9,835 nucleotides of DNA from UBA1672 sp964352375 (GTDB lineage Bacteria; Pseudomonadota; Alphaproteobacteria; Micavibrionales; Micavibrionaceae), in contig CAYGSA010000069.1 in the NCBI GenBank assembly GCA_964352375.1, forward strand, positions 1 through 9,835. Reading direction: 5' to 3'. The position numbers were made by a program, and so were the translations under genes. Shown here in pieces: positions 1 to 5,260 of the stretch (positions within the stretch are counted from its first letter, which is position 1; each line of letters begins with the position of its first letter). The notes below the pieces were generated by a model, which was not told the origin of the DNA, searched no databases, and saw only the letters and a program-made list of their open reading frames with translations.

Positions 1-4
1 CCAT
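1..4 (-). CDS. Probable start of a further minus-strand gene, cut by the window edge
   Basis: An ATG on the minus strand (bases 4-2) follows the pirin stop codon by four bases. It is preceded by a good Shine-Dalgarno sequence, AAAAGGA (bases 18-12), with seven bases between. This arrangement suggests a gene translated together with the pirin gene. Only the start codon is visible, so nothing can be said about the product. Confidence 0.35.
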
Positions 5-8
5 AAAA

Positions 9-929
9 CTATCCTTTTGGAAACGGCATATCTGGCAACGGAATAAATTCAGCATCACCAGAAACTCTGGCAAACGACCCCGCACGCCACCTCACCGCCG
101 CTTCCCGAATCTGATCAACATCCGAGGACACAAAATTCCACCAAATATAACGCGGCCCATCCATCGCCGCCCCACCAAGGATCATAAGATGAACATCATC
201 CAACGCCTTAACACTAACATCATGCCCTGGGCTCAAGACCAACATCTGTTGCGGCGCGTAATCACATCCGCCAATCTCCACACGCCCTTTCACAACATAA
301 AGCGCACGCTCTTCGGTTAATTTCGGAATGTGGATAACCTTACCTACATCAACAAAACTTTCAACATACAACGTATCCCACTGTGTCTGTGCAGGCGATT
401 TCAGGCCATCAAATTCACCCAAAATTAGGCGCCCCCTGAGGCCGTTATCGTCAAACACAGGCAAATCAGAATCCGCAACATGAACAAAACCAGGAGCCCC
501 CGCCTCATGAGTTTTCGGCGAAGCAATCCAGCTTTGAATCCCAAATAACGTTGAAGGCTGCGCACGAACATCCTGACCAGTACGCTCAGAATGCACAATG
601 CCATGACCTGCCGTCATGAGATTCACATCACCCGGAACAATGCGCATATCATTGCCCAAAGAATCTCTATGATCCATTGAACCGTCAAAAAGATACGTCA
701 CCGTAGATAAACCAATATGAGGATGCGGGCGCACATCAACGCCCTGCCCTGTTAGAAATTCCCCAGGCCCCATTTGATCCCAGAATATAAAGGGGCCAAC
801 CATACGTTTTTTACTAAAAGGCAACGCACGATGAACATCAAAATTGCCAATATCACCCGTGCGGGGCAATATCACCATTTCAATATCTTCGGGGCAATTG
901 AGATCCACATCAGCGTCTGCGCCAGCCAT
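9..929 (-). CDS. Pirin family protein (bicupin metalloprotein)
   Basis: Pirins are iron-binding bicupin proteins; some bacterial members show quercetin 2,3-dioxygenase activity, but the role of most is unknown. From the ATG at 929 the protein has 306 residues. The N-terminal cupin carries the pirin signature GPFIFWDQMGPGEF (about residues 45-58), the HPH pair H69/H71 in RPHPHIGLSTVTY, and H113/E115 in GHGIVHSER. These match the four iron ligands of human pirin. The C-terminal cupin covers roughly residues 185-255. The frame is open upstream to a GTG at 1007, directly after a stop codon, but that start would reach to the tmRNA and adds residues unlike pirins. ATG 929 has only a weak GTGAG in front. 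ATG 878, just before VILPRTGDIGNF, is an alternative start with GAAG upstream. No signal peptide is seen, so the protein is probably cytoplasmic. It may be transcribed by read-through from the tmRNA promoter. Confidence 0.9.
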   Translation of the reverse strand: MAGADADVDLNCPEDIEMVILPRTGDIGNFDVHRALPFSKKRMVGPFIFWDQMGPGEFLTGQGVDVRPHPHIGLSTVTYLFDGSMDHRDSLGNDMRIVPGDVNLMTAGHGIVHSERTGQDVRAQPSTLFGIQSWIASPKTHEAGAPGFVHVADSDLPVFDDNGLRGRLILGEFDGLKSPAQTQWDTLYVESFVDVGKVIHIPKLTEERALYVVKGRVEIGGCDYAPQQMLVLSPGHDVSVKALDDVHLMILGGAAMDGPRYIWWNFVSSDVDQIREAAVRWRAGSFARVSGDAEFIPLPDMPFPKG

Positions 930-1006
930 AAAACTCACAATAAACTCCATATGATGTGAGCATAAAAAAGTGGCGACGTTCTGTTGCGAGGTGCCGCCAA
1001 CCCCCA

Positions 1007-1029
1007 CCTAAGAATGCTAAATCCTTAGG
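1007..1029 (-). other. Small hairpin after the tmRNA coding piece
   Basis: The six-base arms CCTAAG (1007-1012) and CTTAGG (1024-1029) can pair around an 11-base loop, just downstream of the tmRNA coding piece. No T-run follows, so it is not a clear intrinsic terminator. It could be a processing site for the 3' end of the precursor, or chance. Confidence 0.35.
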
Positions 1030-1059
1030 AATTTAAGCGTAGTCTATATTGCGGCCAAA

Positions 1060-1131
1060 TTAGGCTGCAAGTTTAACAGGAGCGAAGTTATCGTTTCCTG
1101 CAACTACTGTATTAGCAAAGTTATCGTTTGC
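1060..1131 (-). other. ssrA: tmRNA tag reading frame, 23 codons plus TAA
   Basis: From GCA at 1131 to TAA at 1060 the frame reads as two 11-residue modules, ANDNFANTVVA then GNDNFAPVKLA, and a final alanine. The start (ANDNFA) and end (LAA) match alphaproteobacterial tmRNA tags. The AA end is the ClpX recognition signal, and in Caulobacter the ANDNFA part is bound by the SspB-alpha adaptor. Tags are usually about 10-15 residues long, so this one is about twice the normal length. Bases TA at -5/-4 before the resume GCA match the positions known to set the frame in E. coli (U85/A86). A second in-frame GCA at 1101-1099 also has TA at -5/-4, but lies 44 bases from PK1 instead of 14, so the first is preferred. 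Confidence 0.85.
1066..1131 (-). repeat. Tandem 33-base duplication inside the tmRNA tag
   Basis: Bases 1066-1098 and 1099-1131 are two copies of an 11-codon unit. The 18-base core, read on the plus strand as AGCGAAGTTATCGTTTCC (1081-1098) and AGCAAAGTTATCGTTTGC (1114-1131), matches at 16 of 18 positions. Both units also start with TGCAA on the plus strand, while the remaining ten bases between have diverged. The duplication keeps the tag frame open. Confidence 0.8.
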
Positions 1132-1218
1132 ATTTAAAATATAGCCCGGTAACGGCGGAACAATGCCGGACACCGTTAAATATACCTTTATTGCGCGCGT
1201 CGATCCTATTTCGGCCCC

Positions 1219-1301
1219 GCGCTCTTTAGCTTAATCTTCATCTTTTCCAAGACCAAGGCTGCAGCCGCAGCCCGCGGAAAATTCCGCGTAAAAACTAAAA
1301 A
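1219..1301 (-). other. tmRNA intervening segment, removed during maturation
   Basis: This 83-base spacer lies between the CCA end of the acceptor piece and the GGGG start of the coding piece. In the precursor it closes the tRNA-like domain as a loop. It starts with a T-rich run and contains a strong hairpin with arms CGCGGA/TCCGCG and loop AAAT (1273-1288, plus-strand reading), and the palindrome GGCTGCAGCC (1257-1266). By analogy with known two-piece tmRNAs, RNase P would cut at its downstream end and other nucleases would trim the CCA end. Confidence 0.75.
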
Positions 1302-1390
1302 TGGTGGAGCCGCCGGGTACCGCCCCCGGGTCCGCAACGTTTATTCCGTATAAACGTGTAATGTCATAGCTGAACAAGCCAGCACCTAAC

Positions 1391-1418
1391 ATTATAAGTC
1401 AAAATAAGAAAAAATCAA
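1391..1418 (-). promoter_or_regulatory. Sigma-70 type promoter of the tmRNA gene
   Basis: On the minus strand a perfect -10 TATAAT (1396-1391) is preceded after 16 bases by TTGATT (1418-1413). The predicted start is near 1384, at the beginning of the acceptor-piece hairpin GCTG...CAGC (1383-1369). This fits a strongly expressed stable RNA. Confidence 0.65.
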
Positions 1419-1424
1419 AGAAAA

Positions 1425-1437
1425 ACAGCAAAACTGT
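1425..1437 (-). terminator. Possible weak terminator of the DUF1194 gene
   Basis: Ten bases after the DUF1194 stop codon the minus strand can form a short hairpin ACAG-TTTTG-CTGT followed by TTTTCTTTGATTTTTTC. The T-rich tail fits an intrinsic terminator, but the stem has only four pairs. The tail also overlaps the -35 region of the tmRNA promoter. Confidence 0.3.
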
Positions 1438-1447
1438 AAAAGTCAGA

Positions 1448-2401
1448 CTATATCGGGCGCCCAAGGACCGCTACTCCGTCAGTGCCACCAAGCTGTGGGC
1501 CACCAATACCCTGCATATCATTTTGCCCAATCAACAACTCACGTTCCAACTTCATCTGTAAAGTTTCACCATACGCCTCCGCATTCGCCGCACGCACCGT
1601 AAAACCATTAACGACATTTTGTCGATAGTAAGCCTCATTGAGCGCAATTGAAGAATTAGGACCTGTAAATAACTCTGGACGCTCACGAAGCAACTGATCA
1701 ATCTCGTCTTGGTCAATGCCCCCACCTTCACCATACTTATCTTCGCGCAACATTTCTAAAGCCTGAGGATCATCAGCCCTTATAGCACGGCCAACATCCT
1801 GCATGTGCTGCGGCATAATAATACCATTAATTTCAATACCCTCAGCAGTAGCAATGTCACGCTGGGCAGCGGCATTTGCAAATTCAGCAGCATCGTCATC
1901 ACCACGAGGCTCAAGATCTCGGCGACCAATTAATGTACCAAATCCATCCGCACTCACATCCGTCACTTTTCTTGAGAGTGGCCCATATTGTGCCTCAACC
2001 TGTCGGTGAATATCCGTCGCCGTCGCCAAAGCTTGTGATGTTAAAGTAGTCCCTTCAGGATCAACGCGCTCCATCTTCTCAATCTGTTGCGCTAATGCTT
2101 CAACATCATCAGCATCACGTAAAATCATCGGAGGGACACGAACATGAGTTTCATCATTAAATTCAACAAAACTTAGCACCACAGGTGTTCCCGATTCAGC
2201 CATTTCAACAATTTTATCAAAAAGATTCCTGAGCGCGAGCGCTGTGCCCTCACGCTGAATATTATAATCTGCATCAGAAACAGATGTGCTGATATCAATA
2301 GCCATAACCAGAGAAACTGGGGCTGTCGCAGGGCTAGTAGCAACCTGGTCTGTTCCACCACCATTACCCCAATCAAGTGTTAAAGTATTTGTTTCACTCA
2401 T
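1448..2401 (-). CDS. DUF1194 / von Willebrand A domain protein, function unknown
   Basis: The protein has 317 residues. A vWA fold with a complete metal-ion (MIDAS) site can be read: DISTS at 36-40, T118/T119 in EGTTLTS, and D148/D152 in DVSADG. The surrounding text (VSLVMAIDISTSVSDADYNIQREG, GIEINGI, YYRQNVVNGFTVRAANAEAYGETLQMKLEREL) follows the DUF1194 pattern. Compared with that pattern there is an acidic stretch at about 160-175 and a large insertion at about 197-250, between INGIIMP and YYRQNV. DUF1194 proteins I know of usually carry a signal peptide; here the N-terminus is polar (SETNTLTLDWGNGGGTDQ) and none is seen. The promoter lies so close upstream that a longer N-terminus is unlikely. 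A short motif GGTD(Q/G)VA occurs near both ends (15-21 and 305-311). The ribosome binding site is weak (GGTGA, four bases before ATG). Family assignment is good; no partner or function can be inferred from the neighbours. Confidence 0.8.
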   Translation of the reverse strand: MSETNTLTLDWGNGGGTDQVATSPATAPVSLVMAIDISTSVSDADYNIQREGTALALRNLFDKIVEMAESGTPVVLSFVEFNDETHVRVPPMILRDADDVEALAQQIEKMERVDPEGTTLTSQALATATDIHRQVEAQYGPLSRKVTDVSADGFGTLIGRRDLEPRGDDDAAEFANAAAQRDIATAEGIEINGIIMPQHMQDVGRAIRADDPQALEMLREDKYGEGGGIDQDEIDQLLRERPELFTGPNSSIALNEAYYRQNVVNGFTVRAANAEAYGETLQMKLERELLIGQNDMQGIGGPQLGGTDGVAVLGRPI

Positions 2402-2433
2402 TTCATCACCACAATCAATTTTTATGTGAAAAT

Positions 2434-2462
2434 ATTATAACGCAAACAAAATATCCAGTCAA
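2434..2462 (-). promoter_or_regulatory. Near-consensus sigma-70 promoter for the DUF1194 gene
   Basis: TTGACT (2462-2457) and a perfect TATAAT (2439-2434) are separated by 17 bases on the minus strand. Transcription would start near 2427, leaving a leader of about 26 bases. This fixes the ATG at 2401 as the likely start. In the rest of the 2402-2608 gap, no convincing plus-strand promoter for thyA was seen. Confidence 0.7.
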
Positions 2463-2608
2463 AAACAACTTCACAACGCCGCGCGAATCTCGCATGATAA
2501 AAACGTACGTTGCACATATCTTTATCTGGGCTAGGCATGAGCGACGAGGCGTATGACAATACGTTAGGATGCGAATAACAACGATCCAGATGAAAATATG
2601 CAAGACGA

Positions 2609-3403
2609 ATGAAACAATATCTCGATTTAATGCAGCACGTTCTCAATAACGGAGCAATCAAAGAAGACCGCACAGGAACAGGAACACGTTCGGTGTTCGG
2701 ATATCAAATGCGCTTTGACCTCAGCGAGGGGTTTCCAATGGTCACAACAAAAAAATGTCATCTCAAATCCATAATCCACGAACTGCTCTGGTTCCTTTCA
2801 GGCGAAACAAACATCAAATACCTAAAAGAAAACGGCGTTAGAATCTGGGACGAATGGGCCGACGAAGACGGCAATCTCGGCCCCGTATACGGCCATCAAT
2901 GGCGCAGCTGGGGCGCGGCTGACGGGCATAAAATCGACCAAATCACAAACGTGATTGAGCGCATAAAAACCAACCCTGACGACCGCCGCATGATCGTATG
3001 CTCTTGGAATGTCGGCGAAATCGGCAAAATGGCACTCCCGCCCTGTCACTGTTTTTTCCAATTCTACGTCGCAGACGGGAAACTCTCCTGCCAGCTCTAC
3101 CAACGCAGCGCAGATATATTCCTCGGCGTGCCGTTCAATATCGCATCTTACGCGCTCCTAACGTTAATGGTCGCCCAAGTCACAGGCCTGAAACCCGGTG
3201 AGTTTGTCCATACCCTTGGTGACGCGCATCTCTATTCAAACCACATTGAACAAGCAGAATTACAACTCTCCCGCACACCGTTCAAAAAACCCGAGATGCA
3301 TCTTAATCCACATGTTCAGAATATCTTCGACTTTAAATATGAAGACTTCGAACTCGTCGGCTACGAATCCCACCCCCACATCAAAGGCAAAGTTGCGGTT
3401 TAA
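2609..3403 (+). CDS. thyA: Thymidylate synthase
   Basis: ThyA converts dUMP to dTMP using 5,10-methylenetetrahydrofolate as both methyl donor and reductant, releasing dihydrofolate. The protein has 264 residues, the same length as E. coli ThyA, and residue numbers align directly. The catalytic cysteine is C146 in ALPPCHCFFQ. R21 and R166 contact the dUMP phosphate, R126/R127 in PDDRR come from the partner subunit, and D169, N177, H207 and Y209 bind nucleotide or folate. W80 and D81 are also present. The whole active site is intact and the enzyme should work as a cytoplasmic dimer. The start is set by conservation; the ribosome binding site (AAGACGA) is weak and close to the ATG. folA follows 145 bases downstream, pairing dihydrofolate production with its recycling. 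Confidence 0.97.
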   Translation: MKQYLDLMQHVLNNGAIKEDRTGTGTRSVFGYQMRFDLSEGFPMVTTKKCHLKSIIHELLWFLSGETNIKYLKENGVRIWDEWADEDGNLGPVYGHQWRSWGAADGHKIDQITNVIERIKTNPDDRRMIVCSWNVGEIGKMALPPCHCFFQFYVADGKLSCQLYQRSADIFLGVPFNIASYALLTLMVAQVTGLKPGEFVHTLGDAHLYSNHIEQAELQLSRTPFKKPEMHLNPHVQNIFDFKYEDFELVGYESHPHIKGKVAV

Positions 3404-3428
3404 TGACAAATAGTGTACAAATATGTTA

Positions 3429-3481
3429 ACACTTTACGCAAAGGTTAGAAGTGTATTTGACACGAATCCACTTTACCTTTG
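3429..3481 (+). repeat. Overlapping inverted repeats between thyA and folA
   Basis: Arm CAAAGGT-TAG-AAGTG (3439-3453) can pair with CACTT-T-ACCTTTG (3469-3481), giving 5 and 7 pairs with a small internal bulge and a 15-base loop. The AAGTGT part (3449-3454) can instead pair with ACACTT (3429-3434). The octamer CACTTTAC is also directly repeated (3430-3437 and 3469-3476). The folA -35 hexamer sits in the loop of the larger structure. It could act as a thyA terminator, an operator or an RNA switch; there is no T-run. Confidence 0.45.
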
Positions 3482-3486
3482 ATAAT
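3457..3486 (+). promoter_or_regulatory. Sigma-70 type promoter for folA
   Basis: A perfect -35 TTGACA (3457-3462) is followed after 18 bases by GATAAT (3481-3486), five of six matches to the -10 consensus. A second, weaker pair, TTGACT (3490-3495) and TATATT (3515-3520), lies just downstream with a long 19-base spacing. Both point to separate transcription of folA from thyA. Confidence 0.6.
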
Positions 3487-3548
3487 AAATTGACTACTCA
3501 GTCATATTCGAATTTATATTTATTTTAATGTACTAAGGAAATCCAACA

Positions 3549-4088
3549 ATGAAACCCGAAATCGCTATAATCGTAGCTAAAGCGGAAGATAATGGAATTG
3601 GTTGTTCAGGCGGCCTACCTTGGCACATGCCAGAAGAACTAAAATATTTCAAAAAAAGAACCTTAAATAAACCGGTAATAATGGGAAGAAAAACATTTCT
3701 ATCTCTTGGAAATGGTATTATCGGAAAGCCATTAAAAAATAGAGAAAACATCGTCTTAACTACAGACAAAAACTTTAAGCAAGATGGTATTGTAGTAAAA
3801 CACAATCTTCCCGATGCCATAAAACACGCATTAGGAACAGCAGAAAATGATGGTGTAGATGAAATTATGATCATCGGTGGCGCGCAAATATTCGAACAAG
3901 CTAAAGAATTCGCAGATGTAATTTATAAAACACAAATAAAGCATGACACTTTCGAAGACACAAACGCCAAACTATCTTCTGACTATTTTAATGGCTGGAT
4001 AGTAGTCGAGAGAGATACCGCTATTCTACACGATAAAAAATCAAACCTAGACATCAAATGCAACTTTGATACTCTTAGACGCATATAA
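3549..4088 (+). CDS. folA: Dihydrofolate reductase
   Basis: The enzyme reduces dihydrofolate to tetrahydrofolate with NADPH, restoring the cofactor used by ThyA. The 179 residues include the substrate-loop motif GIGCSGGLPWHMPEELKYFK (17-36), with E30 at the position of the catalytic acid (Asp27 in E. coli). PVIMGRKTF (42-50) and R65 (folate glutamate contact) are present, as is the NADPH-binding IIGGAQIFEQ (108-117). The C-terminal strand reads NLDIKCNFDTLRRI, without the common YER-type ending. The ribosome binding site AAGGA (3535-3539) is well placed nine bases before the ATG. The gene and its upstream region are clearly more AT-rich than thyA and mrp on either side, with many AAA, ATA and AAT codons; this may reflect different ancestry. 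It converges with mrp, with 39 bases between the stops. Confidence 0.95.
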   Translation: MKPEIAIIVAKAEDNGIGCSGGLPWHMPEELKYFKKRTLNKPVIMGRKTFLSLGNGIIGKPLKNRENIVLTTDKNFKQDGIVVKHNLPDAIKHALGTAENDGVDEIMIIGGAQIFEQAKEFADVIYKTQIKHDTFEDTNAKLSSDYFNGWIVVERDTAILHDKKSNLDIKCNFDTLRRI

Positions 4089-4097
4089 TATAAAACG

Positions 4098-4115
4098 ATT
4101 TGAAGCGTTTCAAAT
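4098..4115. terminator. Possible bidirectional hairpin between folA and mrp
   Basis: ATTTGAA (4098-4104) and TTCAAAT (4109-4115) form a seven-pair stem with a GCGT loop in the short gap between the convergent folA and mrp stops. The position fits a shared terminator, but the stem is AT-rich and no real T-run follows on either strand. Confidence 0.4.
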
Positions 4116-4127
4116 TTCAATCTATTA

Positions 4128-5168
4128 TCAGTTAAGTATTTCACTTATAATCTGACGAAACATTTTCGCTGCCTCACTATTAGGCGCAGCAATCACAACA
4201 GGCGTCCCGGCATCCGACATTTCACGAACCGAACGCGACAGCGGCAAAGCCCCTAAAAACTTCAGCCCAAGGGCTTTAGCCTCCTGCTCCGCCCCACCAT
4301 GTCCAAAAATCGCATCCTCATGCCCGCAAGCAGAACAAACATGCGCACTCATATTCTCAATCAAACCAAGCACAGGTACATTCGTCTTTGTAAACATCTC
4401 CACCGCGCGCCGCGCATCAATCAACGCAATATCCTGCGGCGTAGACACAATCACCGCGCCCGTAACCTTGACTTTCTGAGCCAGAGTCAACTGTACGTCT
4501 CCTGTGCCAGGCGGCAAATCAATAATCAGATAATCAAGCGGTGCATCCGCAGGTGCCCAATCCACATCACGGAGCATCTGGTAAAACGCCGTTTGCACCA
4601 TTGGCCCGCGCCACACAAGCGCCTTATCCGTATCCGCAATAAACCCAATCGACATGATTTTCATCCCATGACGCTCCAACGGAACGAGTTTTTTCTTATC
4701 ATTCAACATCGGCTTATAAGCGCTATCCCCCATCATAACAGGTTGCGACGGCCCGTAAATATCGGCATCCAGCAAGCCAACCTTAAACCCCCGCGCCGCT
4801 AAGCCCGCCGCTAAATTCGCAGAAACCGTCGACTTACCGACACCACCCTTACCAGATGCCACAACAATAATATGCTTCGCAGGCACATCAACAGGTGGAT
4901 TCTTATCCATGCCATGCGGGTCAGAATTACGCCTTTGACCCTTTTTTGCCTCGCGCTGCGCCGTCAAAATCACGGAAGCCCTTGAAACACGTTCATAAGC
5001 ACGAAGTTCACGCTCAACATTTTGACGCATATCTTCAAGCTCGCTGCCTTGCTTAGGATCAACTTCAATAACAACAATCACGGCATAATCAGCCCCTATT
5101 TGCAAAGAAAACTTAAAATCCTGACCAATAAGATCCCTTATGTAGGCTTCCAACTTATCTTTATCCAT
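4128..5168 (-). CDS. mrp: Mrp/ApbC family iron-sulfur cluster carrier ATPase
   Basis: Mrp (ApbC, related to Ind1/NBP35) is a cytoplasmic P-loop ATPase that binds and delivers [4Fe-4S] clusters to target enzymes as a dimer. The 346-residue protein has the deviant Walker A SGKGGVGKST (105-114), DADIYGPSQP (134-143), the Walker B-like DLPPGTGDVQLT (217-228), and the cluster-binding C278-S-A-C281 in ENMSAHVCSAC. The N-terminal 70 residues resemble the end of the MIP18/DUF59 domain (EVDPKQGSELEDMRQNVE, VILTAQR). The usual opening part of that domain, with its DP...DIV..G segment, is missing or too diverged to see. A linker rich in charged residues (70-95) joins the two parts. GGTAAGG stands three bases before the ATG at 5168. 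It is on the opposite strand to its neighbours, between folA and hflK. Confidence 0.93.
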   Translation of the reverse strand: MDKDKLEAYIRDLIGQDFKFSLQIGADYAVIVVIEVDPKQGSELEDMRQNVERELRAYERVSRASVILTAQREAKKGQRRNSDPHGMDKNPPVDVPAKHIIVVASGKGGVGKSTVSANLAAGLAARGFKVGLLDADIYGPSQPVMMGDSAYKPMLNDKKKLVPLERHGMKIMSIGFIADTDKALVWRGPMVQTAFYQMLRDVDWAPADAPLDYLIIDLPPGTGDVQLTLAQKVKVTGAVIVSTPQDIALIDARRAVEMFTKTNVPVLGLIENMSAHVCSACGHEDAIFGHGGAEQEAKALGLKFLGALPLSRSVREMSDAGTPVVIAAPNSEAAKMFRQIISEILN

Positions 5169-5198
5169 AAACCTTACCGCTTTTTAATCGTGAAATAC

Positions 5199-5226
5199 TT
5201 GCTTTATCAATACAAAGGGATATTGT
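5199..5226 (+). promoter_or_regulatory. Candidate promoter for the hflK-hflC-htrA-miaA run
   Basis: TTGCTT (5199-5204) and TATTGT (5221-5226) with a 16-base spacing are the best plus-strand match in the 92-base divergent gap before hflK. Both hexamers are only moderate. No heat-shock (sigma-32) type promoter was recognised. Confidence 0.3.
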
Positions 5227-5241
5227 ATCGCTTATCAATAC
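5204..5241. repeat. Direct repeat TTATCAATAC in the mrp-hflK divergent gap
   Basis: TTATCAATAC occurs exactly twice (5204-5213 and 5232-5241), 28 bases apart. Between them ATACAA...TTGTAT forms a small inverted repeat. A related reverse copy, GTGATAA, precedes the hflK start. The placement between divergent genes and over the candidate promoter suggests a regulator binding site, but no known operator is recognised. Confidence 0.4.
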
Positions 5242-5260
5242 GCAATAACAGAAGTGATAA

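Larger units (their letters stand above)
1031..1384 (-). ncRNA. ssrA: Two-piece (circularly permuted) tmRNA, alphaproteobacterial type
   Basis: tmRNA rescues stalled ribosomes: charged with alanine, it adds a degradation tag to the unfinished protein. Here the gene order is permuted. The acceptor piece comes first (about 1384-1302), ending in CGGCTCC-A-CCA with CCA at 1304-1302, and has a 5-bp T-stem CCGGG/CCCGG. An 83-base spacer follows, then the coding piece from 1218, starting GGGGCCGAAATAGGATCGAC. GGGGCCG pairs with CGGCTCC across the two pieces to make the acceptor stem (one G-U). CGCAAT (1195-1190) pairs with GTTGCG (1338-1333) as the start of helix P2. Pseudoknot PK1 is visible: AACGG (1177-1173) with CCGTT (1155-1151), and CCGG (1169-1166) with CCGG (1149-1146). 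The tag frame begins 14 bases after PK1. An acceptor-piece hairpin (1337-1357) has arms ACGTTTAT/ATAAACGT. The 5' end is placed from the promoter and the 3' end is only approximate (between about 1059 and 1030). The T-loop is GGCGGTA, not the usual TTCRA type. Confidence 0.93.

Noticed and set aside
930..1007. N-terminal extension of the pirin gene to the GTG at 1007
   Set aside because: It starts directly after a stop codon, adds residues unlike pirins, has no ribosome binding site and runs up to the tmRNA 3' region.
2502..2511. Palindrome AACGTACGTT upstream of thyA
   Set aside because: Ten bases only, no second copy and no promoter beside it; not enough to call an operator.
2510..2537. 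thyA promoter TTGCAC ... TAGGCA
   Set aside because: The -10 hexamer matches at only two of six positions.
2415..2673. Minus-strand open frames over the DUF1194-thyA gap
   Set aside because: They cross the DUF1194 promoter and the thyA start, lack ribosome binding sites and resemble no family; chance frames.
4299..4802. 167-residue plus-strand open frame inside mrp
   Set aside because: It is antisense to a well-conserved P-loop ATPase gene, and its Arg/His/Asn-rich composition is typical of a shadow frame.
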